Part shown: one piece after another, positions 18,386 through 28,086 of the stretch
Numbering within the stretch: position 1 is the stretch's first letter
How the letters are laid out: the number at the start of each line of letters is the position of its first letter
The notes under the pieces: model-generated
Databases searched by the model: none
What the model was told of the DNA's origin: nothing
The model's input: only the letters and a program-made list of their open reading frames with translations
DNA from: Pseudorhodoferax sp. Leaf274
Lineage (GTDB): Bacteria; Pseudomonadota; Gammaproteobacteria; Burkholderiales; Burkholderiaceae_C
Length of the DNA stretch: 64,000 bases
Assembly: GCF_001422445.1 (NCBI RefSeq)
Contig: NZ_LMNA01000001.1
Coordinates: 852,735 to 916,734, forward strand
Direction of reading: 5' to 3'
Made by a program: the position numbers and the translations under genes

Positions 18386-20731
18386 ATGTCCACCACCGCC
18401 ACTCCCGACCATCCGCTGGCCCGGCGCACGCGCCAGCATTTCGTGGCCGAGCTCACGCGCCGCTTGGGCGAGGTCGGTGCAGCAGTGAAGGAGCGCCTGA
18501 CGCAGGCGTTGGAGCAGGTCAGTTCGGTGCGCGAGATGCAGGAGCGGCGCGACGCCTGGACGCTGTTCCAGAGCCATGGCCGCGCCTGGGAAGAGGCGGT
18601 GGCCGCGGCCTGGCAGCGCGCCGCCCGCGCCGATCCGGCGGCCGTGCCGTCCAAGCCCGTCCCGCCGGTGCTGGAACTGACGCTGGTCGGTGACGACGTC
18701 GTCGAGAACAAGATCCTGGCCTCGCGCATGGCACTGGCGCTGCGCGAGCGGGTCGGCGGTCCGCTGGCCGAGCTTTGCGTGCGGGTGCAGCAACTCGACA
18801 AGAGCGACGAGCTGCCGCCGGACGACGTGCTGCGGCCCGAGACCCTGATGCTGCTGCTGGTCGAACAGTGGCTGGCAACCCGCCTGCCGCGTGCCAGCCT
18901 GCTGCTGGCGGTCGAGGCCGTGCAGCGCGAACTCGCGGCCCACCTGCTGGATGCCTGCAATTCCTGCGAAGCCCTGCTGGTCTCCGCGGGCGTGCAGACC
19001 GACGGCGAGACCAAGTACCGCGTGCGGCTGACGCAGGTGTCGCCCGCCGCCATGGGGCAGGCCCAGGCCCACCGCGACGCGCCGACCGGCCAGGACGCGC
19101 TCGACAGCATGCTGCCCGACCCGGGGCGCCGCGGCCCCAACACGGCGCAGCCGCTGGCGCAGGACGACGGGCAGCGCAACCGCCATCTCGCCGATGGCCA
19201 GATGGTGGCGGCGATGTCGCCGCTGGCACGCGCGCGCCGCCGTGCCCAGGGCGTGCTGGGCCAGCTGCGCCGCGTGCTGAGCGAGCAGACCGCCGGCATC
19301 TTCGAGTCCACCGCCAAGCAGGAGCTGACGCCGACACTGGCCGTTGCGCTGCAACGCAGCCAGAGCATGGTCGATCCGGACATGCTGATCGGCGACACCG
19401 AGTCGGGCGGCGGCGTGGCCTACACCCAGGCCAGCGTGGTCCGTGTGGCCGGCGTGCTGCGCGAACGCTCCAACGAGCTCAAGAAGAAGGCTTCGACGGA
19501 TGGCGAAAAGGCCACCATCGAGATCGTTGCGCTGATGTTCCAGAGCATCCTGGCCGAGGAGCGCATCCCGGCCGCCGTGCGCGTCTGGTTCGCGCGGCTG
19601 CAGCTGCCGGTGCTGCGCGTGGCGCTGGCCGAGCCCGAGTTCTTCGGCACGCTGAACCATCCCGCGCGCCAGCTCATCGACCGCATGGGCTCGTGCGCCT
19701 TGGGCTTCGACGCCCACGCCATCGGCGGCAGCGCGCTGGAGGCCGAGATCCGGCGCGTGGTGCAGGTCATCGAGCAGTATCCGGAAACCGGCCGGCGCGT
19801 GTTCCAGCTGGTCTACGACGAGTTCCAGAAGTTCCTGTCCAAGTACCTCACCGAGAAAGGCGCGGCCTCCAAGGTGGTCAGCGTGGCGCAGCAGGTCGAG
19901 CAGAAGGAGACGCTGGCGATCCAGTACACGATCGAGCTGCGCAACATGCTCAAGGACATGCCCGTGCGCGACGAGGTGCGCGAATTCCTGTTCAAGGTTT
20001 GGGCCGAGGTGCTGGCCATGGCAGCCGTGCGCAAGGGGCCGCAGGACGAGGAAACCGTGGCGTTCAAGCGTTCCGCGGCCGACCTGGTCTGGGCCGCCAG
20101 TGCCAAGCCCAACCGGGCCGACCGCGCACGCGTGATCCAGAGCCTGCCGGCGCTGCTGCAGCGCCTGCGCCAGGGCATGACGCTGCTGGGCCTGACCTCG
20201 CCGGCGCAGGAGGTCCACATCAAGCGCATCAGCGACACGCTGGCCGATGCCTTCATGTCCAAGACTGAGGCCATTCCGCAGGCGCGCATCGACATGATGG
20301 CCCAGCGCCTGGCCAACCTGGAAGACTTCGTCAGCGACGAGAGCATGGGCGACCTGCCGCTGGACGCCGACAGCATCGAGCTCATGCTGGGCATCGATGC
20401 TTCCTCCATCGACGTGATTCCCGACGCCGGCGCCAAGCCCAGCGAGGCCATGGTCGCCTGGGCGCACGAACTGCAACTGGGCCACTGGTTCACGCTGGAC
20501 CACAACCAGAAGATCAGCCAGGTGCAGCTGGCCTGGCGCAGCGAGCGCAAGCAGCTGTTCCTGTTCGCCGCCATGGACGGGCGCAGCACGCTGATCCAGG
20601 CCAAGCGCCTGGCGGCCTACCTGCAGGCCGGCCTGCTGATTCCGCAGGAAGAAGAAGCGCTCACGCTACGCGCCACGCGCCAGGCGCTGGAGAAGCTGGA
20701 CGCCAACCCGGGGCGCCTGCTGGCGGTCTGA
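18386..20731 (+). CDS. DUF1631-like large cytoplasmic protein
   Basis: A 781-residue protein without signal peptide or membrane helices, mostly helical and charged. Size and the style of its N-terminus (RQHFVAELTRRLGEVGAAVKERL) and C-terminal part (LQLGHWFTLDHNQKISQVQLAWRSERKQLFLFAAMDGRS) fit the DUF1631 family. Members are sometimes misnamed thymidine phosphorylase, but I see no phosphorylase motif. The C-terminal stretch resembles a PilZ-like beta barrel, though the RxxxR motif needed for cyclic-di-GMP binding is not evident. Following secF by 21 bases suggests co-transcription. Function unknown. Confidence 0.7.
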   Translation: MSTTATPDHPLARRTRQHFVAELTRRLGEVGAAVKERLTQALEQVSSVREMQERRDAWTLFQSHGRAWEEAVAAAWQRAARADPAAVPSKPVPPVLELTLVGDDVVENKILASRMALALRERVGGPLAELCVRVQQLDKSDELPPDDVLRPETLMLLLVEQWLATRLPRASLLLAVEAVQRELAAHLLDACNSCEALLVSAGVQTDGETKYRVRLTQVSPAAMGQAQAHRDAPTGQDALDSMLPDPGRRGPNTAQPLAQDDGQRNRHLADGQMVAAMSPLARARRRAQGVLGQLRRVLSEQTAGIFESTAKQELTPTLAVALQRSQSMVDPDMLIGDTESGGGVAYTQASVVRVAGVLRERSNELKKKASTDGEKATIEIVALMFQSILAEERIPAAVRVWFARLQLPVLRVALAEPEFFGTLNHPARQLIDRMGSCALGFDAHAIGGSALEAEIRRVVQVIEQYPETGRRVFQLVYDEFQKFLSKYLTEKGAASKVVSVAQQVEQKETLAIQYTIELRNMLKDMPVRDEVREFLFKVWAEVLAMAAVRKGPQDEETVAFKRSAADLVWAASAKPNRADRARVIQSLPALLQRLRQGMTLLGLTSPAQEVHIKRISDTLADAFMSKTEAIPQARIDMMAQRLANLEDFVSDESMGDLPLDADSIELMLGIDASSIDVIPDAGAKPSEAMVAWAHELQLGHWFTLDHNQKISQVQLAWRSERKQLFLFAAMDGRSTLIQAKRLAAYLQAGLLIPQEEEALTLRATRQALEKLDANPGRLLAV

Positions 20732-20740
20732 GTTGCGGCC

Positions 20741-21190
20741 TCAGTGCGCCACGCGCGCCGAGGTGTCCTGCGAGAGTTCGTCCAGCACCAGCGCATCGGG
20801 CTCGGTGCCACTGCTCCAGTAGACCATCAGCACGATCATCTTGAACTCCGACAGCGCCACCGGCGCGCCGGGCGCCGCCATGGCGCGGTCGACCACCAGT
20901 TCGCGCTGTGCGGCCGGCAGCACGCCCGCGCCTTCGAGCAGGTGCACGAAGCCCAGGCATTCGGCGCCCAGGTGCTCGCGTTCTGCCGCCGTGTAGACGC
21001 GCATGGCCATGCTGGGCGGCAGCGCCTCGTGCACGCCGCCGCCGCGCAGGCCGCTGAGCCAGTCCAGCGCCTGCGTGATCTCCTCGGCCTCGAAGCCCAC
21101 GGCGCTGAGCTTGCGGCCCAGCTGCTGCGGTTCGGGGCAGGCGTCGCCGCGCCAGTAGTTTTCGTAGACGTAAGCGAGCACTTCAAACAT
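20741..21190 (-). CDS. smg: Smg family protein (DUF494)
   Basis: A 149-residue protein of unknown biochemical role, found next to dprA in many Beta- and Gammaproteobacteria. It starts MFEVLAYVYENYW, a close match to the family opening, and contains the L-x-A-x-GFEAEEITQALDWLSGL stretch and a C-terminal FKMIVLMVYWSSGTEPDALVLDEL. It is downstream of dprA on the same strand (30-base gap) and ends 9 bases from the convergent DUF1631-like gene. Confidence 0.92.
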   Translation of the reverse strand: MFEVLAYVYENYWRGDACPEPQQLGRKLSAVGFEAEEITQALDWLSGLRGGGVHEALPPSMAMRVYTAAEREHLGAECLGFVHLLEGAGVLPAAQRELVVDRAMAAPGAPVALSEFKMIVLMVYWSSGTEPDALVLDELSQDTSARVAH

Positions 21191-21220
21191 GGGCCCAATA
21201 TAGCGCAGGCGTCTTGCGCT

Positions 21221-22363
21221 TCAGGCGGCGGCGAAACGCTGGAACAGCGCACCGGGCAGGCGCACGATGTGGCCGTCCAGTTCCAGGTCGAGCAGCCGCG
21301 CCTGCAGCACCGCGGTCGGCAGGCCGGTGCGGGCCGCCAGCGCATCCAGGCCCATGGGGTCGAAGCCGATGTGGGCCAGCACGTCGTCGTCGGGCGGCGC
21401 TTCGGCGGGCGCGCGCGCCGGTGCCGCTGCGGCAGCGCCGCAAGGCCCGAACTCCTCCAGCACGTCCTCGATCTGGGTGACGAGCTTGGCGCCCTGCTGG
21501 ATGAGCTGGTGGCAGCCGCGCGCCTGCGGCGCATAGATGGAGCCTGGCACCGCGAACACCTCCTTGCCTTGCTCCGCCGCCAGCCGCGCGGTGATCAGCG
21601 AGCCCGAACGCAGCGCGGCCTCCACCACCAGCGTGCCGCGGCTCAGCCCGGCGATCAGGCGGTTGCGGCGCGGGAAGTTGGCCGCCAGCGGCGGGGTGCC
21701 CAGTGGGTATTCGGACAGCAGCATGCCGCGCGCCGCGATGGCGTGGGCCAGCGCGAGGTGGACCTTGGGGTAGACGCTGTCCAGCCCGGTGCCGACCACG
21801 GCCACGGTGGCCGGCTGGCGGTGGTCGCCGGCCATGCCCTCCAGGGCGCCTTCGTGGGCCGCACCGTCCACACCCAGCGCCAGGCCGGAAACGATGGTCC
21901 AGCCGGCCGCGGCTGCCCCGCGCGCGAACTGCCGCGCATGGGCCAGGCCCTGCGGCGTCGGGTTGCGGCTGCCCACGACGGCCAGGCTGCGCCCCCCGTC
22001 GGCTGCGGCGGCGAAGGCCGGCCAGCGTGCAAAGTCGCCCACCGCGTACAGCAGCAGCGGCGGATCGGCCATGTGCAGCAGCGCGGCGGGATAGTCATCC
22101 TGCCCCGGCACCAGCACGCGGCGCTGTTCGGGCTTGCCCTGCAGCCACTGCCAGGTCTTCTCCAGCAAGGCCGCATGGCCGGGCGGTGGTTCGGACAGGT
22201 GCCGCAGCTGGCGCGCGTTCACCACCAGGGCCAGCGCGGCGGCGTCCTGCGCGAACACCGCTTGCGGCGTGCCGAAGGCGGTCAGCAGCCGGCGTGCGCT
22301 GTCATTGCCGATCTCCGGCGTGCCCAGCAGCCGGAGCCAGTCGCCAAGTTCGCTGTGTTCCAT
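21221..22363 (-). CDS. dprA: DNA-processing protein DprA
   Basis: Loads RecA on incoming single-stranded DNA during natural transformation. It is 380 residues with an N-terminal SAM-like region, a Rossmann-type core with VVGSRNPTPQGLAHARQFA, SGLALGVDGAAHEGAL and VVGTGLDSVYPKVH, and a C-terminal winged-helix segment (VLAHIGFDPMGLDALAARTGLPTAVL). It lies between a LysM-protein gene (25-base gap) and smg, probably one minus-strand unit. An intact gene hints at, but does not prove, competence. Confidence 0.97.
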   Translation of the reverse strand: MEHSELGDWLRLLGTPEIGNDSARRLLTAFGTPQAVFAQDAAALALVVNARQLRHLSEPPPGHAALLEKTWQWLQGKPEQRRVLVPGQDDYPAALLHMADPPLLLYAVGDFARWPAFAAAADGGRSLAVVGSRNPTPQGLAHARQFARGAAAAGWTIVSGLALGVDGAAHEGALEGMAGDHRQPATVAVVGTGLDSVYPKVHLALAHAIAARGMLLSEYPLGTPPLAANFPRRNRLIAGLSRGTLVVEAALRSGSLITARLAAEQGKEVFAVPGSIYAPQARGCHQLIQQGAKLVTQIEDVLEEFGPCGAAAAAPARAPAEAPPDDDVLAHIGFDPMGLDALAARTGLPTAVLQARLLDLELDGHIVRLPGALFQRFAAA

Positions 22364-22388
22364 GGGCGCCGCCCCGGGATGAGGGACC

Positions 22389-23588
22389 TCAGCGTGGCGT
22401 GACCAGCCGGTCGCCGACCTTGACGCCGCTCTGGATGTCCAGGATCAGGCCGTACGACACGCGCTCGAAGGTGCGGAACACCATCAGCGTGCCGTTGTTC
22501 TCGTCGGGCAGCCTGAGCACGGCCTTGGCCGGATCGGTGCTGTCCGGCATGCGCCCGCCATCGCTGAGCAGCGTGAGCACATGGCCGCGCTCCACGCCGT
22601 CGCGCGTGCCCTTGTTGATGGCCACCACCTGGCTCTGTGCGGCATTCGTGTTGGTGATGCCGCTGCCGTAGATCGACACCACGCGGCCGTCGATGGGCCG
22701 GCCCGGCGCGTGCGGCACATAACGCACCAGCTCGGGCGGGGGCTCGGGCAGCAGCCGGTCGCCCACGCGGATGTCTTCCTTGGCCACCACCACGTCCATC
22801 GACGCCGGCACCACCTCCAGCGTGGTCTTGCCGTCCTTGTCGGTGATCTCGCGCGTTCCCTCGCCCTGCAGCAGCACGGCCTTGCCCAGGTAGTAGGCCT
22901 CGAAGCCCAGCACCTCGCCCGACACCGGGTCCTTCAGCGCGACGGCGTTGCGCACCACGCGGAAGGCGGCGGGCTGGGTGCCAGGGACCGGCGCCAGCGG
23001 GAACTCCGCCGAGCCGCGGGCATAGGCGCGGTCGCCCTTGGACAGCATCACCCGCTGCTCGCGCGTGGCCACGATCCGTGGGGCGTTCTGCAACGTGTTT
23101 TCTTCGACGACCAGCGATTCGGTCAGGAAGGGCTCGATCGCGCTGGGCGACAGCGTGGGCAGGGCGTTGTCGGTCAGAGAGGTCGAACGCACGCGCGGCG
23201 ACACCCGTACCGTCGCCAAGCCATCGGCGCCGGGCGCGCGGGCGCTGAGCATGGCGCGGCCCCCCTCGCGGTGCAGGAAGAGTTGCTGGCCGGGGTAGAT
23301 CAGGTGGGGGTTGCGGATGTCCTGCAGGTTCATGCCCCACAGTTCGGGCCAGCGCCAGGGGCGGGCCAGAAACATGCCGGAGATGCCCCACAAGGTGTCG
23401 CCGCTCTTGACCGTGTAGCTGTCGGGTGCGCTGGGCGCCAGTTCGGCCAGCGCCACGCCGCGCTGGGCCACCTGGGCGGCGGTGTCGCGCTGCGTGGGCG
23501 TGACGGGGTAGTTTTGGGCCTGCGCGGGGGCGGCCAGCAGGGCGGCCGCGGCGGCCAGCGCGGCGATCCCCAGGCTGTGGTTGGTCAT
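22389..23588 (-). CDS. Secreted LysM-domain protein
   Basis: A 399-residue exported protein that should bind peptidoglycan. Residues 1-25 form a signal peptide ending AQAQ. One LysM domain spans about 58-105 (SYTVKSGDTLWGISGMFL and NPHLIYPGQQLFL). The rest (about 120-399) is a beta-rich region common to LysM proteins found upstream of dprA in Burkholderiales; its function is unknown. Start at MTNHSLGIAA; an ATG six codons earlier (MFLVQR) is possible. It heads the minus-strand LysM-dprA-smg set and is divergent from def. Confidence 0.9.
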   Translation of the reverse strand: MTNHSLGIAALAAAAALLAAPAQAQNYPVTPTQRDTAAQVAQRGVALAELAPSAPDSYTVKSGDTLWGISGMFLARPWRWPELWGMNLQDIRNPHLIYPGQQLFLHREGGRAMLSARAPGADGLATVRVSPRVRSTSLTDNALPTLSPSAIEPFLTESLVVEENTLQNAPRIVATREQRVMLSKGDRAYARGSAEFPLAPVPGTQPAAFRVVRNAVALKDPVSGEVLGFEAYYLGKAVLLQGEGTREITDKDGKTTLEVVPASMDVVVAKEDIRVGDRLLPEPPPELVRYVPHAPGRPIDGRVVSIYGSGITNTNAAQSQVVAINKGTRDGVERGHVLTLLSDGGRMPDSTDPAKAVLRLPDENNGTLMVFRTFERVSYGLILDIQSGVKVGDRLVTPR

Positions 23589-23771
23589 GCGTTGCACCAG
23601 AAACATCCTTTGAGCGAAGCGTGATGGTGGCCGCGCCGTTCGGAAATCGCGCGAAAGATCGCAGGCAATTGTGCGCGTGAGCCCCTGATCGGACAACGAT
23701 TATTGCCCCGGCCGTCCAGGCGTCCGGCCAAAAGTGGCGAAAATAGCGACAACTCCGATCTTTGCGTTCCC

Positions 23772-24290
23772 ATGGCCCTGCTCCCCATCCTCCAATACCC
23801 CGACGCCAGGCTGAACAAGGTGGCCCAGCCCGTGGCCGCCGTGGACGCGCGCATCCAGGCGCTGGTGGCCGACATGCTGGAGACCATGTACGACGCCAAG
23901 GGCATCGGCCTGGCTGCCACGCAGGTCGACGTGCACGAGCGTGTGATCGTGATCGACGTGTCCGAAGAGCGCGACACGCCGCTGGTGCTGGTCAATCCCG
24001 AAATCACCTGGTCCAGCACCGAGCGCGAGCTCGGCGAAGAAGGCTGCCTGTCCGTGCCCGGCATCTACGACGGCGTCGAACGCGCCAGCCGCATCCGCGT
24101 GCAGGCGCTGGACGGCACCGGCCAGTCGCGCAGCATCGAGGCCGAAGGCCTGCTGGCCGTCTGCATCCAGCACGAGATGGACCACCTGCTCGGCAAGGTC
24201 TTCGTGCAATACCTGTCGCCGCTCAAGCGCAACCGCATCAAGACCAAGATGCTCAAGGCCCAGCGCGACTTGGCGCGCGACGCCGCCTGA
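23772..24290 (+). CDS. def: Peptide deformylase
   Basis: Metalloenzyme that removes the N-formyl group from new proteins. At 172 residues it has all three motifs: GIGLAATQ (about 44-51), EGCLS (90-94, the Cys ligand) and HEMDH (134-138, two His ligands and the catalytic Glu). Start at [11 protein letters not shown]. It works in sequence with fmt, encoded two genes downstream. A lipoprotein gene lies between them with only a few bases on either side. Confidence 0.97.
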   Translation: MALLPILQYPDARLNKVAQPVAAVDARIQALVADMLETMYDAKGIGLAATQVDVHERVIVIDVSEERDTPLVLVNPEITWSSTERELGEEGCLSVPGIYDGVERASRIRVQALDGTGQSRSIEAEGLLAVCIQHEMDHLLGKVFVQYLSPLKRNRIKTKMLKAQRDLARDAA

Positions 24291-24295
24291 TCCCC

Positions 24296-24766
24296 ATGCT
24301 GCGCCTGCTGGCCACCGCGCTGCCCCTGCTTCTGGCCGCCTGTGCCAGCGTGCAGAGCGGCATGGCACGCGAGGAGGTGCTAGCCGCCTGGGGCCAGCCG
24401 ACGCGCAGCCTGGCCCTGCCGGACGGCCAGCGCCTGCAGTATTCACAGCAGCCGTCGGGCCAGCAGGTCTTCATGGTCGACCTGGACGCGGGCGGCAAGG
24501 TGCGCCAGGTGCGCCAGGTGATGACGCGCAGCGACTTCGCGCGCATCGCCACCGATGGCTCCTGGACACGGGCCGATGTCGAGCGCGAATTCGGTCCCGC
24601 ACCGGACAACGAGCGCGTGAGCAGCTGGAACGGCCCCATCCTGACCTACCGCTGGCGCGAGGGCATGATCGACCTTTACTACTGGGTCTACCTCGACCCT
24701 GCCGGTGTCGTGCGCCGTGCCCATGAGGGCGTGGACTGGCGCAACATGCGGCACACCATCAACTGA
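24296..24766 (+). CDS. Lipoprotein with two BamE/OmlA-like repeats
   Basis: A 156-residue predicted lipoprotein; the lipobox LLLAAC puts the lipidated Cys near residue 16. Two similar units follow, about 20-75 (MAREEVLAAWGQPTRS, ending VFMVDLDAGGKVRQV) and about 85-145 (WTRADVEREFGPAPDN, ending LYYWVYLDPAGVVRRA). Each resembles the SmpA/OmlA (BamE-like) pattern of a helix followed by a short sheet. That assignment is inferred from the 'M-x-x-x-x-V-x-x-x-x-G-x-P' pattern. It is wedged between def (5 bases) and fmt (3 bases), so it should be translated with them. Confidence 0.78.
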   Translation: MLRLLATALPLLLAACASVQSGMAREEVLAAWGQPTRSLALPDGQRLQYSQQPSGQQVFMVDLDAGGKVRQVRQVMTRSDFARIATDGSWTRADVEREFGPAPDNERVSSWNGPILTYRWREGMIDLYYWVYLDPAGVVRRAHEGVDWRNMRHTIN

Positions 24767-24769
24767 TCC

Positions 24770-25732
24770 ATGCGCATCGTTTTTGCGGGCACACCCGAGT
24801 TCGCCCGGGTGGCCCTGGCGGCCCTGCACGCCCACGCTTTCGAGATTCCCCTCGTCCTGACCCAGCCCGACCGGCCCGCCGGCCGCGGCATGAAGCTGCA
24901 GGCCTCGCCCGTCAAGCAGTTCGCGCAGAAGCACGACTGGCCGGTGGCCCAGCCGCGCAGCCTGCGCCTGGACGGCAAGTACCCCGACGATGCCGCCGCT
25001 GCGCGCGAGGCCCTGCTGGCGGCGCGGCCGGACGCCATGGTCGTCGCCGCCTATGGCCTGATCCTGCCGCAATGGGTGCTCGACCTGCCGCGCCTGGGTT
25101 GTCTCAACATCCATGCCAGCCTGCTGCCGCGCTGGCGCGGTGCCGCACCCATCCACCGTGCCATCGAGGCCGGCGACGAGCGCACCGGCGTGACCATCAT
25201 GCAGATGGACGCCGGCCTGGACACCGGCGACATGCTGGTGGAGGAGTCCCTCGCCATCGGCGAGGACAGCACCGCGCAGCTGCACGACCGCCTGGCCGCG
25301 CAGGGCGGCCGGCTCATCGTGGACGTGCTGCGCCTGGCCCAGGCGGGCCGCCTGCAGCCCCGGCCCCAGCCGGCCGAGGGCATCACCTACGCCCACAAGA
25401 TCGAGAAGGCCGAGGCGCCGATCGACTGGGCGCTGCCCGCCGCCGCCATCGCGCGCCGGCTGCGCGCCTTCGACCCGTTCCCGGGTGCGACCACGCAGCT
25501 GGGCGCCGAAACGCTCAAGTGCTGGGCCGGCCACGTGCTGCAGGATGTGCTACCCGATGCCACCGGCCTGCCGCCCGGCACCGTGCTCAGGGCCGATGCT
25601 GCGGGCCTGGCCGTGGCCACGGGCGACGGCGTGCTCCTGCTGACCGAACTGCAGCGTGCCGGCGGCAAGCGCCTGCCGGCCGCGGCCGTGCTGGCGGGCT
25701 TTGCCATCCAGAGCGGCCAGGTGCTGGGCTGA
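24770..25732 (+). CDS. fmt: Methionyl-tRNA formyltransferase
   Basis: Formylates initiator Met-tRNA using 10-formyl-tetrahydrofolate. At 320 residues it has the N-terminal [15 protein letters not shown], the formyl-donor signature [21 protein letters not shown] (with the Asn/His pair), [18 protein letters not shown], and the C-terminal tRNA-binding barrel starting near [14 protein letters not shown]. The stop overlaps the azlC start (TGATG), so fmt probably shares a transcript with def upstream and azlCD downstream. Confidence 0.97.
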   Translation: MRIVFAGTPEFARVALAALHAHAFEIPLVLTQPDRPAGRGMKLQASPVKQFAQKHDWPVAQPRSLRLDGKYPDDAAAAREALLAARPDAMVVAAYGLILPQWVLDLPRLGCLNIHASLLPRWRGAAPIHRAIEAGDERTGVTIMQMDAGLDTGDMLVEESLAIGEDSTAQLHDRLAAQGGRLIVDVLRLAQAGRLQPRPQPAEGITYAHKIEKAEAPIDWALPAAAIARRLRAFDPFPGATTQLGAETLKCWAGHVLQDVLPDATGLPPGTVLRADAAGLAVATGDGVLLLTELQRAGGKRLPAAAVLAGFAIQSGQVLG

Positions 25733-26472
25733 TGTTCTGGTCCGCGGCGGTACGGCGCAGGCCGGCGTTCGGCGAGGCGTGGCGCGAGATGCTGCCGGTG
25801 GCCATGGGCATCGGCGCCTGGGGCCTCATGACAGGCGTGGCCATGCTCAAGTCCGGACTGTCGGTGGTCGAGGCCGTGGCCATGACCTTGCTGGTCTACG
25901 CCGGCAGCTCGCAGCTGGCGGCGCTGCCCTTGCTGGTCGCCGGCGCGCCGTTCTGGGTCATCCTGGCCACGGGGTTCTGCGTGAACCTGCGCTTCGTGGT
26001 GTTCAGCCTGCACCTGCGGCCCTACCTGCTGTACATGCCGCGCTGGCGCCGGCTGCTGCACGGCTACCTGACGGCCGACATGAGCTATGCGATGTTCACG
26101 CGCCGTTTTGCCACGCCCGGGCAGACGCCGGCCGAGCGCGAGGCGCAGGAGGCCTTCCTGACCGGCGGCTACTGCGTGACCTGGATGGCCTGGATGGGCA
26201 TGAGCCTCGTCGGCATCGCGCTGGCCAACTTTATCCCGACGCACTGGGGCCTGGGTTTTGCAGGCGTGTTGAGTTTGGTGGCCATCGTCTGCTCGATGGC
26301 GACGACGCGGCTGCGCATCCTCGCCGCGCTGATCGCCTCGGCCACCGCCGTGGCGGCCTACGCCTTGCCCTTGCGGCTCAACATCGTCGCCGGCATCGGC
26401 ATGGCAGTGCTGGCCTGCTTCTGGCTGGAAAAGCAGCTGGGCCTCAATCCCGACGAGGAAGACGCGAAATGA
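25732..26472 (+). CDS. azlC: AzlC family branched-chain amino acid exporter, large subunit
   Basis: A 246-residue membrane protein with about five or six hydrophobic helices, the large subunit of an AzlCD-type exporter. Family features are EMLPVAMGIGAWGLMTGVAMLKSGLS, the LLVYAGSSQLAAL motif, and FCVNLRFVVFSLHLRPYL. The substrate is inferred from the family (branched-chain amino acids or azaleucine). It overlaps fmt by one base upstream and azlD by four downstream. Confidence 0.9.
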   Translation: MFWSAAVRRRPAFGEAWREMLPVAMGIGAWGLMTGVAMLKSGLSVVEAVAMTLLVYAGSSQLAALPLLVAGAPFWVILATGFCVNLRFVVFSLHLRPYLLYMPRWRRLLHGYLTADMSYAMFTRRFATPGQTPAEREAQEAFLTGGYCVTWMAWMGMSLVGIALANFIPTHWGLGFAGVLSLVAIVCSMATTRLRILAALIASATAVAAYALPLRLNIVAGIGMAVLACFWLEKQLGLNPDEEDAK

Positions 26473-26807
26473 CCGGCACCACCGACATGTGGACCCTGGC
26501 CGTCATCGTCGGCCTGGCCGGCGTGACGATGCTCACGCGCTGCTTCTTCTTCATCCTGGACCGCCCCTGGGGCCTGCCCGACTGGGCCCACCGCGCGCTG
26601 CACTACGCGCCGGTGGCGGCCCTGGCGGCCGTCATCGCGCCCGAGATCCTCATGAGCAACGGCCACTTCGTCGCCACCTGGCAGGACGCGCGCCTGTATG
26701 CGGCCGCGGTCGGCGCGGCCTGGTACTTCTGGCGCGGCGGGGTGCTGGGCACCATGCTGGTCGGCATGGCCGTGTATTTGCCGCTGCACCTGGGGCTGGG
26801 CTGGTGA
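26469..26807 (+). CDS. azlD: AzlD family transporter, small subunit
   Basis: A 112-residue membrane protein with three to four helices, the small partner of AzlC. The opening [19 protein letters not shown] followed by [19 protein letters not shown] is typical of the AzlD pattern. Its ATG overlaps the azlC stop (ATGA). It closes the def-lipoprotein-fmt-azlCD run, and pgk starts 85 bases later. Confidence 0.9.
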   Translation: MTGTTDMWTLAVIVGLAGVTMLTRCFFFILDRPWGLPDWAHRALHYAPVAALAAVIAPEILMSNGHFVATWQDARLYAAAVGAAWYFWRGGVLGTMLVGMAVYLPLHLGLGW

Positions 26808-26850
26808 GCGCCGCAGGCCGCCAGGCCGAAGGAGCCCGGGACGTGCTTTC

Positions 26851-26856
26851 TACAAT
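26851..26856 (+). promoter_or_regulatory. Possible -10 hexamer for pgk
   Basis: TACAAT within TTTCTACAATGACC, 36 bases before the pgk ATG, in an otherwise GC-rich 85-base gap. No TTGACA-like -35 at the usual distance. Confidence 0.35.
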
Positions 26857-26892
26857 GACCGGCTGTCGTCCACCATCCCCCACCACCACACC

Positions 26893-28086
26893 ATGAACGT
26901 CATCCGCTTCTCCGACCTGTGCGCCCAAGGCAAGGCCGCCGGCCAGCGCGTCTTCATCCGCGCCGACCTCAACGTGCCGCAGGACGATGCCGGCAACATC
27001 ACCGAGGACACGCGCGTGCGTGCCTCCGTGCCCTGCATCCGCATGGCGCTGGACGCTGGCGCGGCCGTGATGGTCACATCGCACCTGGGCCGCCCCACCG
27101 AAGGCGCGTTCAAGCCCGAGGACTCGCTGGCCCCGGTCGCCAGGCGCCTGTCGGAACTGCTGGGCCGCGAGGTGCCGCTGGTCGCCGACTGGGTCGACGG
27201 CGTGCAGGTGCAGCCCGGCCAGGTCGTGCTGCTGGAGAACTGCCGCATCAACAAGGGCGAGAAGAAGAACGACGAGACGCTGGCGAAGAAGCTCGCCGCG
27301 CTGTGCGACATCTACGTGAACGACGCCTTCGGCACCGCCCACCGGGCCGAGGCCACGACCTACGGCATCGCCCAGTTCGCCAAGGTGGCCAGCGCCGGCC
27401 CGCTGCTGGCCGCCGAGATCGACGCCATCACCAAGGCCCTGGCCCAGCCGAAGCGCCCGCTGATCGCCATCGTGGCCGGCTCCAAGGTCAGCACCAAGCT
27501 CACCATCCTCAAGTCGCTCTCGGAGAACGTGGACGGCCTGATCGTGGGCGGCGGCATCGCCAACACCTTCCTGCTGGCCGCCGGCCTGCCGATCGGCAAG
27601 AGCCTGGCCGAAGCCGACCTCGTGGGCGAGGCCAAGGCGGTGATCGAGGCCATGAAGGCGCGTGGCGCCGAGGTGCCGATCCCCGAGGACGTGGTGGTGG
27701 CCAAGGCCTTCGCGGCCGATGCGCCGGCCACCGTCAAGGCCGCGGCCGACGTGGAGGCGGACGACCTGATCCTGGACATCGGCCCCAAGACCGCGGCACG
27801 CCTGGCGGCCCAGCTCAAGGCGGCCGGCACCATCGTGTGGAACGGGCCGGTCGGCGTGTTCGAGTTCGATGCCTTCGCCAAGGGCACCGAGGCCATCGCG
27901 CGCGCCGTGGCCGAGAGCAGCGCCTTCAGCATCGCCGGCGGCGGCGACACGCTGGCGGCGATCGCCAAGTACGGCATCGAGAAGGACGTGGGCTACATCT
28001 CCACGGGCGGCGGTGCCTTCCTCGAGGTGCTGGAAGGCAAGACGCTGCCCGCGTTCGAGATCCTGGCCCAGCGCGCCGCGGGCTGA
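26893..28086 (+). CDS. pgk: Phosphoglycerate kinase
   Basis: Transfers phosphate between 1,3-bisphosphoglycerate and ADP in glycolysis and gluconeogenesis. It is 397 residues and complete: [15 protein letters not shown] near the N-terminus, the substrate-binding HLGRPTEG and [12 protein letters not shown], the hinge and ATP lobe with [15 protein letters not shown], and [13 protein letters not shown] near the C-terminus. pyk and an aldolase lie within 7 kb. The stop TGA is directly followed by the stop of the convergent DUF3014 gene, forming TGATCA. Confidence 0.98.
   Translation: MNVIRFSDLCAQGKAAGQRVFIRADLNVPQDDAGNITEDTRVRASVPCIRMALDAGAAVMVTSHLGRPTEGAFKPEDSLAPVARRLSELLGREVPLVADWVDGVQVQPGQVVLLENCRINKGEKKNDETLAKKLAALCDIYVNDAFGTAHRAEATTYGIAQFAKVASAGPLLAAEIDAITKALAQPKRPLIAIVAGSKVSTKLTILKSLSENVDGLIVGGGIANTFLLAAGLPIGKSLAEADLVGEAKAVIEAMKARGAEVPIPEDVVVAKAFAADAPATVKAAADVEADDLILDIGPKTAARLAAQLKAAGTIVWNGPVGVFEFDAFAKGTEAIARAVAESSAFSIAGGGDTLAAIAKYGIEKDVGYISTGGGAFLEVLEGKTLPAFEILAQRAAG

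Noticed and set aside
14858-20503. A 1881-codon open frame on the minus strand, antisense to yajC-secD-secF and the DUF1631-like gene
   Set aside because: Its translation is His/Gly/Gln/Asp-rich low complexity typical of the antisense frame of GC-rich genes, and it lies opposite four well-recognised proteins.
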